Assembly: GCA_021772165.1 (NCBI GenBank)
Contig: JAJFMM010000060.1
Coordinates: 1 to 11,693 of the forward strand
Direction: 5' to 3'
Length of the DNA: 11,693 bases
Origin: Chlamydiota bacterium
Lineage (GTDB): Bacteria; Chlamydiota; Chlamydiia; Chlamydiales; SM23-39
Position numbers and translations under genes: made by a program. Shown piece by piece: positions 1 through 7,525 of this stretch; the first letter of the stretch is position 1, and each line of letters opens with the position of its first letter. A model generated the notes under the pieces. It ran no database searches, was not told the origin of the DNA, and saw nothing but the letters and a program-made list of their open reading frames with translations.

Positions 1-269
1 ACCTGATCGACGAGCCGACCGTCGGCCTGCACAGCGAAGACATTGAAAAATTGCTTCGTATCCTCCAGCGCCTCGCTGACAAAAAGAATACGATCCTGCT
101 GATCGAGCATAACCTCGACGTGATCGCCAATGCCGATTACGTGATCGACCTCGGCCCTGAAGCAGGAGAAGAGGGAGGCGAAATCATCGCCCAAGGCACA
201 CCTGAAGAGGTCGCCCGAGTCAAAGAGTCCTATACAGGACAATATTTAAAAGAAGTTCTTCTTTCTTAA
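1..269 (+). CDS. uvrA: UvrA, excinuclease ABC subunit A (3' end only)
   Basis: This is the C-terminal 88 codons of UvrA, the ATP-driven DNA damage sensor of nucleotide excision repair, which works with UvrB and UvrC in the cytoplasm. The reading frame enters at base 3. The visible part is the end of the second ABC ATPase module: Walker B and D-loop (LIDEPTVGLH), then the H-loop histidine in LLIEHNLDVI, the conserved ADYVIDLGPEAGEEGGEI stretch, and the usual UvrA ending TGQYLKEVL. The stop is TAA at 267-269. Chlamydial UvrA proteins are, from general knowledge, unusually long (about twice the E. coli length), but that cannot be judged from this fragment. No hairpin with a T-run follows the stop, so I see no intrinsic terminator before the next gene. 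The identification is secure from the motifs. Confidence 0.95.
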   Translation, partial: LIDEPTVGLHSEDIEKLLRILQRLADKKNTILLIEHNLDVIANADYVIDLGPEAGEEGGEIIAQGTPEEVARVKESYTGQYLKEVLLS

Positions 270-305
270 AAACTTCCATTCTCTTTATAGTCTTTCCTCC
301 AATGC

Positions 306-334
306 TGGACATTAACATCGTTATTAACTAAAAT
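306..334 (+). promoter_or_regulatory. Candidate sigma70-type promoter for the ankyrin-J gene pair
   Basis: TGGACA (306-311) and TAAAAT (329-334) each match the -35 and -10 consensus at five of six positions, with the optimal 17-bp spacer. Transcription would start near 341, giving a leader of about 16 bases that contains the GAGG ribosome binding site (349-352). The spacer holds a direct repeat of ATTAAC (311-316 and 323-328) and a small inverted repeat TAAC-atc-GTTA (313-323), which could be an operator or chance. If real, the promoter makes the pair a transcription unit separate from uvrA. Confidence 0.6.
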
Positions 335-356
335 TGACGCAAATTAATGAGGAACT

Positions 357-1895
357 ATGACTGCAATTCAAAGTGCTATTTCAAATAAAAACCTTTACGA
401 ACTCACTCAAGCGATTACTGCAAGTCAATCTCCCACACAAATTAAAGAAGGACTGGATCAAGCGGTAGCGGCAAGAGATAGCGCATCGACAAACATTCTT
501 TTAAAAGCTCTCTTCAATGTTGAAACAACGACAGACTTCGATAGCAGCCAGTTCAAGACGCTAAAAAAAGAGTATGAACTGCTCCATGGTACAATCCGTC
601 AAAAAATGCCAACGCCTACCTTTCTTACCCCCAAACTCCACCAGGCCGCATTTACCGGGTCTCTACAAAAAGCAGATTCAAAGTTACTCGACAGTAAAGA
701 TGGTAAAGGCCTAACACCGCTCCATTACGCTATCGCCGGCAAACAGAAAGAGACCGTACGTTTTCTACTCGAGCATGCCGATCTGCAGTACCGCACCGCC
801 GATAATGAGAGTTACCTACATTTTGCGGCCATGACAGGCGATCGAGAGATCTTTGATCTACTCTTTGAAAAAGAGATTGATCCTACAATCCAAAGTCGAG
901 AGCACCACACCGCGGCTCACTACTGGGCAGCCACTTCAGATGATCTGGATAGACTCAACCTATTGGCAGGAAAGGGTTGTGTCCTCCAAACCTCTTTGGC
1001 GAAATTAACGCCCTTGGCCATCGTGATACTAAAAGCATTGGTGAAAAACCCGCCTCTTCTCAGCAGCATTGACTTCAAGCTATTTGTTCTCAATGCACTG
1101 CAACTGAATGCGGCGATGGGGATGCAACAAACTAGCAACGGTTACTATACACCTTTCAATGTAGCCGGCTATGTTGGGAGCTTTTTTCAACATAGCGTAT
1201 TGGAACTCTGCAAGCGGGTTGTGATCAAATCCCTGATTCCCGTCTATCAGCCGAATGTACGGGCGATGGTTTCTCCGACAGCCTGTTTCTTTAGCACTAT
1301 AGTGGATAGAACAGCAGATCTATCAGGAACTTATCGCCCCTTAGAATCCATCTCATCAGCTGTAACAACAGCCGTTGTCGCTGATCATGCTATGAAAGCT
1401 CTACAATCTAAAACAACACCTCTCTGGAAAAAAATAATCGCGGCGCCCATCCATCTATTCAACACTGGATCCGCCCTTTTCCATACAGCAACTACAGCGA
1501 TGCCATCCCTTCTGAGCAACCCCAATTTCACAACAAAGATAGCTTCAGATATTCAAACCGATTTAGCAAACTTCGGAAACTTCCTTTCCAAAGGGGCAGA
1601 GGATACCTATCCACCTTTGGATCCAGAAGATTACAAAACAATGAGTCTGCTTGATCGTTTAAAAGACGAGACGCTAACAGCTCACTTACAAAATTCTACC
1701 GGCTCTCCACGAATTCAATATGAACAAATTCTTCTTAATCCCGACAAAGATCCCTCTACCTGCGAAGAGATCAAGAAACTCTATCGTAAGCACTCCCTAA
1801 AAGCACATCCTGATAAGGGTGGAAATACAGCTGCTTCCCAGACTCTAAACGCAGCCTATGCAAACCTTAAACAGGCGTATTTATGCAAGATGTAA
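357..1895 (+). CDS. Ankyrin-repeat protein with C-terminal J domain (first of tandem pair)
   Basis: A 512-residue protein and a candidate host-directed effector. Residues 1-85 are mostly helical-looking, with no hydrophobic signal peptide. Residues 92-206 hold about four ankyrin repeats; the clearest are 117-147 (GLTPLHYAIAGKQKETVRFLL) and 148-180 (ESYLHFAAMTGDREIFDLLF). Residues 210-448 match no family I know. Residues 452-509 read as a J domain: helix I YEQIL, helix II EEIKKLYRKHSLKAHPDK with the Hsp70-activating HPD at 484-486, and helix III QTLNAAYANL; helix IV is absent. J domains bind and stimulate Hsp70 ATPases; ankyrin repeats bind proteins. The start ATG has GAGG at 349-352 and a good promoter upstream. 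The gene overlaps the next, its paralogue, by 13 bases. Type III secretion is plausible for this lineage but is inference. It could instead be a bacterial DnaK co-chaperone. Confidence 0.88.
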   Translation: MTAIQSAISNKNLYELTQAITASQSPTQIKEGLDQAVAARDSASTNILLKALFNVETTTDFDSSQFKTLKKEYELLHGTIRQKMPTPTFLTPKLHQAAFTGSLQKADSKLLDSKDGKGLTPLHYAIAGKQKETVRFLLEHADLQYRTADNESYLHFAAMTGDREIFDLLFEKEIDPTIQSREHHTAAHYWAATSDDLDRLNLLAGKGCVLQTSLAKLTPLAIVILKALVKNPPLLSSIDFKLFVLNALQLNAAMGMQQTSNGYYTPFNVAGYVGSFFQHSVLELCKRVVIKSLIPVYQPNVRAMVSPTACFFSTIVDRTADLSGTYRPLESISSAVTTAVVADHAMKALQSKTTPLWKKIIAAPIHLFNTGSALFHTATTAMPSLLSNPNFTTKIASDIQTDLANFGNFLSKGAEDTYPPLDPEDYKTMSLLDRLKDETLTAHLQNSTGSPRIQYEQILLNPDKDPSTCEEIKKLYRKHSLKAHPDKGGNTAASQTLNAAYANLKQAYLCKM

Positions 1896-3220
1896 AAGCA
1901 GCACAGCCCCAAACGCAAGAGCTGCCTACCGCAGCCACAGAGGCTTCTGCAGAACTGCCTCGTATTTCCTACAGAAAGTTAGCAGCTGAGCTAAAGAGCG
2001 TGGTAGACTCGTACCTACCCAATCCCTCTTTGCCGCTCGTACCCACACTACACTTTGCAGCCTTCAACGGGTCGCTCTCAAAACTCTCTCACATAAAAAG
2101 CCCCGCTCTACTAGAGAGCAAAGATGCCAAAGGGCTAACACCGCTGCATTACGCCATTGCCGCCAGACAGACAGAGACAGTCCAGCACCTGATCGATAAA
2201 CTAGACCTCTCCTACCTCGCACCCGATGGAAATAGCTACCTACATTTTGCTGCTTTGAGTGCAGACCCAGAAATCCTCGACCTCTTCCTCAACAAAGATC
2301 TCGATCCCGCACATAGAAACCGAGAGCATCTAACAGCTGCCCATCTCTGGACCATCGTTTCCAACGATCCGCAAGGATTGGAGAAACTCGCCTACCCAGG
2401 AACGAAAGACGACGAGCCGTTACCCTTCACACCCTTTGAACTAATGGCCCTGAAAACGGCCGATGCAGAGAACCTGCTTTCGGACAGTGAGTGGGAGCTC
2501 TTCACGATGAACCTCGCCGATCTAGCCGTTGTTGGCTTCTGGTCACTGTTATCCGCCTACAAGATCGACAATTACTTCTCCTCATTCGTGAGCTATGTGC
2601 ATACAGGGATTACCCTTGCGAAAACAGGACCGATCTCACAACTAGCAGCCGATTCACCTATCCTGGCAGCAAATACGGGAACAAAGTCATTCTTAGAAGC
2701 TCGCGTCATTGGTTGGCTGACGGGCAGCAAGCCTCTCTGCAATTTTGCTCAATCGAGTGCCTGTACGGTAGCAGTGGCTCAACATACTCTTACCAGCATA
2801 CCGAATATGAAAAACGCCTCTTGGACAAACATACTGACCGCATCCGGAGTACGCTTTCTAAATACAGCCTGTGCAGCTCTCGACACCTACTTACTAGTTG
2901 ATCCATTGGAAGTGCTCCTTAATAAGCGCCTTCCATGGACGATCAACAGGATGTCAGCCACCGAGCGCTTGACCGATCCGGTTCTTACAAGTGGCCTGGC
3001 AGACACCGGTGAAACCGCAATAAAATATCCCTACAACTACAAACGTATTATCGATCCCGCAAAAATCACTGAAACGTGCGATGACTTTACGCCTTATTAT
3101 AAAAAATTCGCTAGAGTCCTACACCCTGATAAAAACCCGGGTAACAACACAGCCGCAGCAGCTATGACAAACCTCGGCCTTCTAAAGGCATATTTTTGCT
3201 CAAACGCCACAAAAGCATAG
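1883..3220 (+). CDS. Ankyrin-repeat protein with C-terminal J-like domain (second of tandem pair)
   Basis: A 445-residue paralogue of the preceding protein. Ankyrin repeats occupy about residues 53-170; GLTPLHYAIAARQTETVQHL and NSYLHFAALSADPEILDLFL align with the first copy, as does REHLTAAHLW with REHHTAAHYW. The middle region (about 173-385) is also homologous, for example FLNTACAALDT against FLNTGSALFHT. The C-terminal J-like domain (386-438) is more diverged but keeps YYKKFARVLHPDKNPG with HPD at 414-416; helix I and helix III are weaker than in the first copy. The first 50 residues differ and are rich in Ala, Thr and Pro. The ATG lies inside the end of the upstream gene, preceded only by a weak AGG (1873-1875), so translation is probably coupled to the first gene. 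Function is inferred: an Hsp70-recruiting protein with its own binding surface. Confidence 0.86.
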   Translation: MQDVKAAQPQTQELPTAATEASAELPRISYRKLAAELKSVVDSYLPNPSLPLVPTLHFAAFNGSLSKLSHIKSPALLESKDAKGLTPLHYAIAARQTETVQHLIDKLDLSYLAPDGNSYLHFAALSADPEILDLFLNKDLDPAHRNREHLTAAHLWTIVSNDPQGLEKLAYPGTKDDEPLPFTPFELMALKTADAENLLSDSEWELFTMNLADLAVVGFWSLLSAYKIDNYFSSFVSYVHTGITLAKTGPISQLAADSPILAANTGTKSFLEARVIGWLTGSKPLCNFAQSSACTVAVAQHTLTSIPNMKNASWTNILTASGVRFLNTACAALDTYLLVDPLEVLLNKRLPWTINRMSATERLTDPVLTSGLADTGETAIKYPYNYKRIIDPAKITETCDDFTPYYKKFARVLHPDKNPGNNTAAAAMTNLGLLKAYFCSNATKA

Positions 3221-3275
3221 CGCTTGCATTTCCCCAACAGATCCAGTAAGGTGCGCCATATAACAAGAGGATTGT

Positions 3276-3647
3276 ATGGCACACCCATTTACATCGAAAA
3301 AACGCGCTCAGGCGCTGTCTACCGTCTTATTTTTGCTCGGGATAGCTGTACTGATCTTCACAGATGATTGGTGGCCTGGAATCATGCTTGTTGTCGGGCT
3401 TCCATTGGCACTTCGCCAATTTATGATGGGACGGACCTACGATACAGGGATCACACTGCTGGTCTTCGTGGGGACCTTTGTTACGGTTGAGTTTGATATC
3501 TCCTGGAGAATCTTTCTACCCATGTTGTTTACAATGGGCGCCTTCTACATTCTCATAAGAGAATGGATAGATACGAAAGGCGAAACAGAAGAAGAGAAAG
3601 ACGAAAACGCCCAGCATGAGATCGACGAAAAGATAGATCAGAAGTAG
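3276..3647 (+). CDS. Small four-helix membrane protein with acidic tail
   Basis: A 123-residue protein of unknown function. Hydrophobic segments at about residues 14-29, 32-47, 57-73 and 77-94 suggest four short transmembrane helices. The first hairpin (VLFLLGIAVLIF, then DDWWPGIMLVVGLPLAL) resembles the paired-helix pattern of LiaI/LiaF-like bacterial membrane proteins; I offer this as a resemblance, not an assignment. The last 28 residues are soluble and strongly charged, mostly Glu, Asp and Lys. A ribosome binding site AAGAGG (3265-3270) lies five bases before the ATG, which supports this start. It is 55 bases downstream of the ankyrin-J pair, so it may be read from their transcript. Its final 10 bases overlap the end of trpS on the other strand, with no terminator visible. 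Confidence 0.8.
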   Translation: MAHPFTSKKRAQALSTVLFLLGIAVLIFTDDWWPGIMLVVGLPLALRQFMMGRTYDTGITLLVFVGTFVTVEFDISWRIFLPMLFTMGAFYILIREWIDTKGETEEEKDENAQHEIDEKIDQK

Positions 3648-4657
3648 TTGATGCCCATCGCAGCTCTCACATCAGTGAGCGTTGCATCAGCTGCAGCTCG
3701 AGCCACCTCAGTGCCTTCCCGAAGCAGTCTCATCACTTCCCCTTTATCCTGCTCAAACTCTTTGCGTCTATCACGGATCGGCTCCAAAAAGGACTGCAGT
3801 ACTTCTAACAGGTATTTCTTCACAACAGAGTCGCCTAGTCCACCTTTTTGATAGTGAGCCTTCAGCTCCTCTATCTTAGCCTTATCCTTGCCGAAAGCAT
3901 CCAGATAGGTGAAGACAGGATTGCCCTCGACCTTGCCGGGATCTTCTATACGGATATGACCTGGATCGGTGTACATGCTCTTTACCTTCTTCGCCACCAC
4001 ATCGGTGGTATCGGATAGAAAGATAGAGTTGCCTAGACTTTTGCTCATCTTGGCTTTGCCATCGATGCCAGGCAGGCGCGCCATGTTAGAGAGAATGGCC
4101 TCCGGCTCGACGAGCACGGAGCAGTTGTACATGCGATTGAATTTACGGACGACTTCTGTAGTCTGTTCGATCATCGGGACCTGATCGTCGCCTACAGGCA
4201 CAAGATTGGCCTTGAAGGCGGTGATGTCCGCTGCCTGAGAGATCGGATAGACCATGAAGCCCGCTGGGACATTGTCCCCATAGCCCTTCTGCTGGATCTC
4301 CTGCTTAACGGTGGGATTATGCTTGAGGCGATTCCAGGTAACTAGATTGAGGTAATAAGTGGTCAGCTCAAAGAGAGCGGGAATCAGCGACTGAATAAAA
4401 ATGGTCGTCTTCTTCGGATCGATCCCTACGGCTAGATAGTCGAGTGCTACCTGAAAGATATTCTGCCGGATCATATCGGGCTTATCTGCATGGTCGGTTA
4501 AAGCCTGCGCATCTGCGATCATGACGAATTGCTGATGCTGATCTTGCAGTTCTACACGTGCTTTGAGTGAGCCAACATAGTGGCCTAAATGAAGAGGCCC
4601 GGTCGGGCGATCTCCCGTTAAAATAATCTTTCTGGACATGAAAAAGATTTTACACAT
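3638..4657 (-). CDS. trpS: Tryptophanyl-tRNA synthetase
   Basis: This class I synthetase charges tRNA-Trp with tryptophan in the cytoplasm. At 339 residues it is of normal bacterial TrpRS length. Visible motifs: GDRPTGPLHLGHYVGS with the HIGH-type HLGH at 23-26, the Rossmann-fold segment FVMIADAQAL, GDDQVPMIEQT (156-166), and KMSKS at 203-207 within GKAKMSKSLGN. The C-terminal helical region (250-339) is complete. The start is uncertain. The ATG at 4657 has AGG only three bases before it; the ATG at 4639 (MSRKIILTG) fits the family N-terminus better but has no ribosome binding site. It is transcribed divergently from pknD across a 123-base gap and converges on the small membrane gene. The ATP-binding motifs are intact, so it should be active. 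Confidence 0.95.
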   Translation of the reverse strand: MCKIFFMSRKIILTGDRPTGPLHLGHYVGSLKARVELQDQHQQFVMIADAQALTDHADKPDMIRQNIFQVALDYLAVGIDPKKTTIFIQSLIPALFELTTYYLNLVTWNRLKHNPTVKQEIQQKGYGDNVPAGFMVYPISQAADITAFKANLVPVGDDQVPMIEQTTEVVRKFNRMYNCSVLVEPEAILSNMARLPGIDGKAKMSKSLGNSIFLSDTTDVVAKKVKSMYTDPGHIRIEDPGKVEGNPVFTYLDAFGKDKAKIEELKAHYQKGGLGDSVVKKYLLEVLQSFLEPIRDRRKEFEQDKGEVMRLLREGTEVARAAADATLTDVRAAMGINYF

Positions 4658-4684
4658 TTTCCTAAAAAAAGAAAACTCACCTTT

Positions 4685-4721
4685 TCCTCAGTAAGTCCAG
4701 AAAAACTGGACTTACTGAGGA
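4685..4721. repeat. Perfect 16-bp inverted repeat with 5-base loop between trpS and pknD
   Basis: TCCTCAGTAAGTCCAG (4685-4700) is followed by AAAAA (4701-4705) and its exact reverse complement (4706-4721). It lies in the divergent gap, so in RNA it would be in the 5' leader of either gene if transcription started far enough upstream. On the plus strand no T-run follows. On the minus strand the stem is followed by AAAAGGTGAG and then a T-rich tract, which is not the usual terminator spacing. It may be an operator, an attenuator-like leader structure or a remnant of a mobile repeat; the sequence alone does not decide. Confidence 0.8.
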
Positions 4722-4736
4722 TAACTAGACGAGACA

Positions 4737-4760
4737 TTCCCCTTGCAATCATATGGGGAA
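4737..4760. repeat. Short inverted repeat in pknD leader region
   Basis: TTCCCC (4737-4742) and GGGGAA (4755-4760) form a 6-bp inverted repeat with a 12-base spacer, ending 20 bases before the pknD start. It could be a protein-binding half-site pair or a weak hairpin. It is short enough to arise by chance. Confidence 0.3.
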
Positions 4761-4780
4761 ATGTGTGATGAGAGGAGCCT

Positions 4781-7525
4781 ATGCAACAGAAATCCGTTAA
4801 AAAAACTGCAAATCCAGCTCCCCCTGAGCTCCCCGAGGCGATCGGACCCTATTCGATCCTGCGGAGTGTTGGGCGTGGAGGCATGGGTGAGGTCTATCTA
4901 GCCAAAGACCCCTCTTGTGGACGAGAACTCGCCCTGAAGCGCATCAGACCCGATCTTTCCAAGAACCAGACCATCCTCAATCGCTTCTTAAGAGAGGCAC
5001 GTGTTGCTAGCCGCCTGACGCATCCATCGATTGTCCCGATCCTGGCAATTACCAATGCTCCCCCCGACTTCTATTATACGATGCCCTATGTCGAGGGCGA
5101 TACCCTCAGACAGATCCTGAGAGACACGCTAGAAAAAGGCGGGGCCCATCCGATTGGCCGCTCGATCCCCTCTTTAGCAAGAATTTTTTTACAGATCTGC
5201 GAGGCGATCGCCTACACACATTCTAAAGGCATCTTGCATCGCGATCTCAAGCCGGAAAACATCATCGTCGGTAAGTATGGCGAGGTGATGATCCTCGATT
5301 GGGGCATTGCCGATTTCATCACCAGCCTCAAGACGGAAAAAGAGGACGACACGACTGAACGGGTACCTTGTGAAGAAGATCTAACCAGACCGGGCAAGAT
5401 TGCAGGTACGCTCGCGTACATGGCGCCAGAGCGCCTCTCCGGTGAAAACTCTTCTGTGCAGGCGGACATCTATGCTTTGGGCGTCATGCTCTACTACATG
5501 CTGACCCTTCAAGTCCCATTCCAGAGAAAGACACTGGCTCAGTTCCGCAAGCAAGCGCAGAATGAGAGACTCGTCGAGCCAATAGAAGCTGCTCCCTATC
5601 GAGACATTCCACAGCAGCTCTCAGCCATCTGCAGCAAATGCCTCGCCTATTCGCAGAAAGATCGCTTTGCCAGCGTCGAAGAGCTGATCGCGGAGATCAA
5701 GAGCTACATTGAAGGCCAAGCGCGCTGGATTCCCGTCGCCTCTCTCGATTCTAATAAAGCTGACGAATGGCAGTTTCAGGAAAATGTGCTGCCCGCCAAA
5801 CATATCGCCATCGCCCGCGATCTCGATGAGACGCAATGGGCCGCACTGATGATCTCTCGCAAAAGCTTTGCCAGCAACGTGAAGCTCGAGACAAAAGCTT
5901 GCTTGCAGCCGGGCTGTAGAGGCTTTGGCCTGCTCTTTAGCGTCCCGGGTCCAAAAGAGAGAAAGATGCTCGAAGAGGGCTACTGCCTTTGGCTCTCACA
6001 AAACGAGTGCCGCCTCTATCGCCACAATGTGCAGATCTTTAGCGCACCCCGCGGACTGGAAACGGGAAAGTTGCATCGTTGCAGCATTGAAAAAGTCGAA
6101 GATGTGCTCAAATTCTATCTCGATGACATCCTCATCTTCACTTACACAAGCCACCTGCCGCTGGTGGGAGCACATGTCGGTCTTTTACAAAAAGACTCTC
6201 TCTTCGAAATCGAGCCAATCGTCGTCTCAGATGCGAGCCACAACGCCTACGTGCGCTGTCTTGCTGTGCCGAACGCCTTTTTGAGCCACAAGCTCTATGA
6301 CCTGGCGCTGGCTGAATATCGCCGTATCGGCCAATCGTTTCCGGGCCGTCAAGAGGGACGAGAAGGACTCTTTCGAGCAGGAATCGCCCTCCTCGAAAAA
6401 GGCAAAATGCAGACGAGAAAACAGAAACGAGAAGAGGCTTTCCACGGAGCACTCAAAGAGTTCGGTAACCTCTACCGCACGAGCGGCGCGCCACTCGAGT
6501 ACCTCGGTAAATCTTTTGTCTACGATGCGATGGGCGATAACGAAGAAGAGGCCAAGTGCCTCGAGCTCGCTCTCCGCAAGTTCCCCAAGCATCCGCTACT
6601 AACCATACTCAAAGAACATATCGTCTACCGCATGCACGAGAGCTCGCAGACGCGGCGTGATGCGGCGTATCGCATCATCCTGCTCGCTATCCGCCATATC
6701 CCCGACGTGCTCGAAAACAATGACACAAAAGCGCTGATCGACAGCTTGCAGCGCAATCTTGAAGAGCTACCCTTCTTTGAAAAAGTGGCCTATGACGATT
6801 TCCTCGCTCAGATCTCGATCCAGCTCGCCTTCTGGCTGGCCAAGCCGATGATCCTCGCGGAAATTGCGGAAAACCTCGCCAAAGCAGAGCACCCATCAGA
6901 AACGCTGATTGAGAATGCGCTCTTCTGCCTGCTTGAGCTCGACGCACACTCTCTCCTGGAAAAACCGCTCTCCGCACTCAACGAACAAGCCAAAGGCTAC
7001 TTCCAGTCAGCACTCTCGCACACACTGCCTCCAACGATTCACAGCAGCTCTCGCAAAGATGCCAGACTCCTCTGCTACCTGATGCGAAAAGCCCTCGCCA
7101 AAAAGCAGATGGACAAAGCCAAAGAGATCGAGCAAGCGATCCTCCAGCAAAAGTGGCAAAAAAAAGAGCGCACCCATCTCGAAGCCAACATCGCCTGGCT
7201 CTACCTCCTAGAGCGCGACTTTGAAAAAGCAGAGACGCTCTTCCGCTCCTACAAAAAGAGAGACCTAAACCAAGAGCAGTCGCCGCTGCACTTCCCTTAC
7301 GGCTGCTATCTCTACGCAACGATGGGACGTGAAATCGCGCAATTGCATTTCGCCGGCGTCCTCGATACGCCCTATCCTAGTACCACCGCCATACCAAGTC
7401 ACTTCCTGCTCGGGAAAATAAACGGTAAAAAAGGCTGGATCGAACGCGCATTCTGGTGGGAGAAAAAAGAGCTCCACAGACAACTCGACTTCTTCTATCA
7501 AGTCATCGGGAAAAAGAAAAAATGA
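4781..7525 (+). CDS. pknD: PknD-type serine/threonine protein kinase
   Basis: A 914-residue eukaryote-like (Hanks-type) kinase, close in length to Chlamydia PknD. Residues 24-313 form the kinase domain: glycine loop GRGGMGEV (31-38), ATP-anchoring Lys53, helix-C Glu72, catalytic HRDLKPEN (153-160), DWG in place of DFG (173-175), and GTLAYMAPE (209-217). All catalytic residues are present, so it should be active. Residues about 330-487 look like a beta-sandwich of the concanavalin A/LamG type (alternating strands, e.g. GFGLLFSV, DVLKFYLDDILIF); this is my reading of the pattern. From 495 on the protein is helical and TPR-like (DLALAEYRRIGQSFPG; AWLYLLERDFEKAETLF). No transmembrane helix is evident. 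GAGGAG (4772-4777) precedes the ATG. From published work on Chlamydia, PknD autophosphorylates and has been linked to type III secretion components; whether that holds here is unknown. Confidence 0.92.
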   Translation: MQQKSVKKTANPAPPELPEAIGPYSILRSVGRGGMGEVYLAKDPSCGRELALKRIRPDLSKNQTILNRFLREARVASRLTHPSIVPILAITNAPPDFYYTMPYVEGDTLRQILRDTLEKGGAHPIGRSIPSLARIFLQICEAIAYTHSKGILHRDLKPENIIVGKYGEVMILDWGIADFITSLKTEKEDDTTERVPCEEDLTRPGKIAGTLAYMAPERLSGENSSVQADIYALGVMLYYMLTLQVPFQRKTLAQFRKQAQNERLVEPIEAAPYRDIPQQLSAICSKCLAYSQKDRFASVEELIAEIKSYIEGQARWIPVASLDSNKADEWQFQENVLPAKHIAIARDLDETQWAALMISRKSFASNVKLETKACLQPGCRGFGLLFSVPGPKERKMLEEGYCLWLSQNECRLYRHNVQIFSAPRGLETGKLHRCSIEKVEDVLKFYLDDILIFTYTSHLPLVGAHVGLLQKDSLFEIEPIVVSDASHNAYVRCLAVPNAFLSHKLYDLALAEYRRIGQSFPGRQEGREGLFRAGIALLEKGKMQTRKQKREEAFHGALKEFGNLYRTSGAPLEYLGKSFVYDAMGDNEEEAKCLELALRKFPKHPLLTILKEHIVYRMHESSQTRRDAAYRIILLAIRHIPDVLENNDTKALIDSLQRNLEELPFFEKVAYDDFLAQISIQLAFWLAKPMILAEIAENLAKAEHPSETLIENALFCLLELDAHSLLEKPLSALNEQAKGYFQSALSHTLPPTIHSSSRKDARLLCYLMRKALAKKQMDKAKEIEQAILQQKWQKKERTHLEANIAWLYLLERDFEKAETLFRSYKKRDLNQEQSPLHFPYGCYLYATMGREIAQLHFAGVLDTPYPSTTAIPSHFLLGKINGKKGWIERAFWWEKKELHRQLDFFYQVIGKKKK

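Noticed and set aside
2491..2901. Plus-strand open frame of 136 codons inside the second ankyrin-J gene
   Set aside because: It is out of frame within a gene supported by homology to its neighbour; the translation is low in structure and rich in Arg, Ser and Leu.
3259..3264. TATAAC resembling a -10 element before the small membrane gene
   Set aside because: It abuts the ribosome binding site (3265-3270); a transcript from it would start after that site, and no -35 lies at proper spacing.
3666..3679. CTCAC-atca-GTGAG hairpin near the ends of trpS and the membrane gene
   Set aside because: The stem is only 5 bp, inside trpS coding sequence, with no T-run on either side, so it is not a credible terminator.
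4685..4721. Reading the 16-bp inverted repeat as an intrinsic terminator
   Set aside because: It sits between divergent genes, and neither strand has a T-run directly after the stem.
7456..7521. Upstream in-frame extension of the Nudix gene from an ATG at 7456
   Set aside because: The extra 22 residues come from out-of-frame pknD sequence and do not match the family; the ATGA overlap at 7522 gives the expected start.
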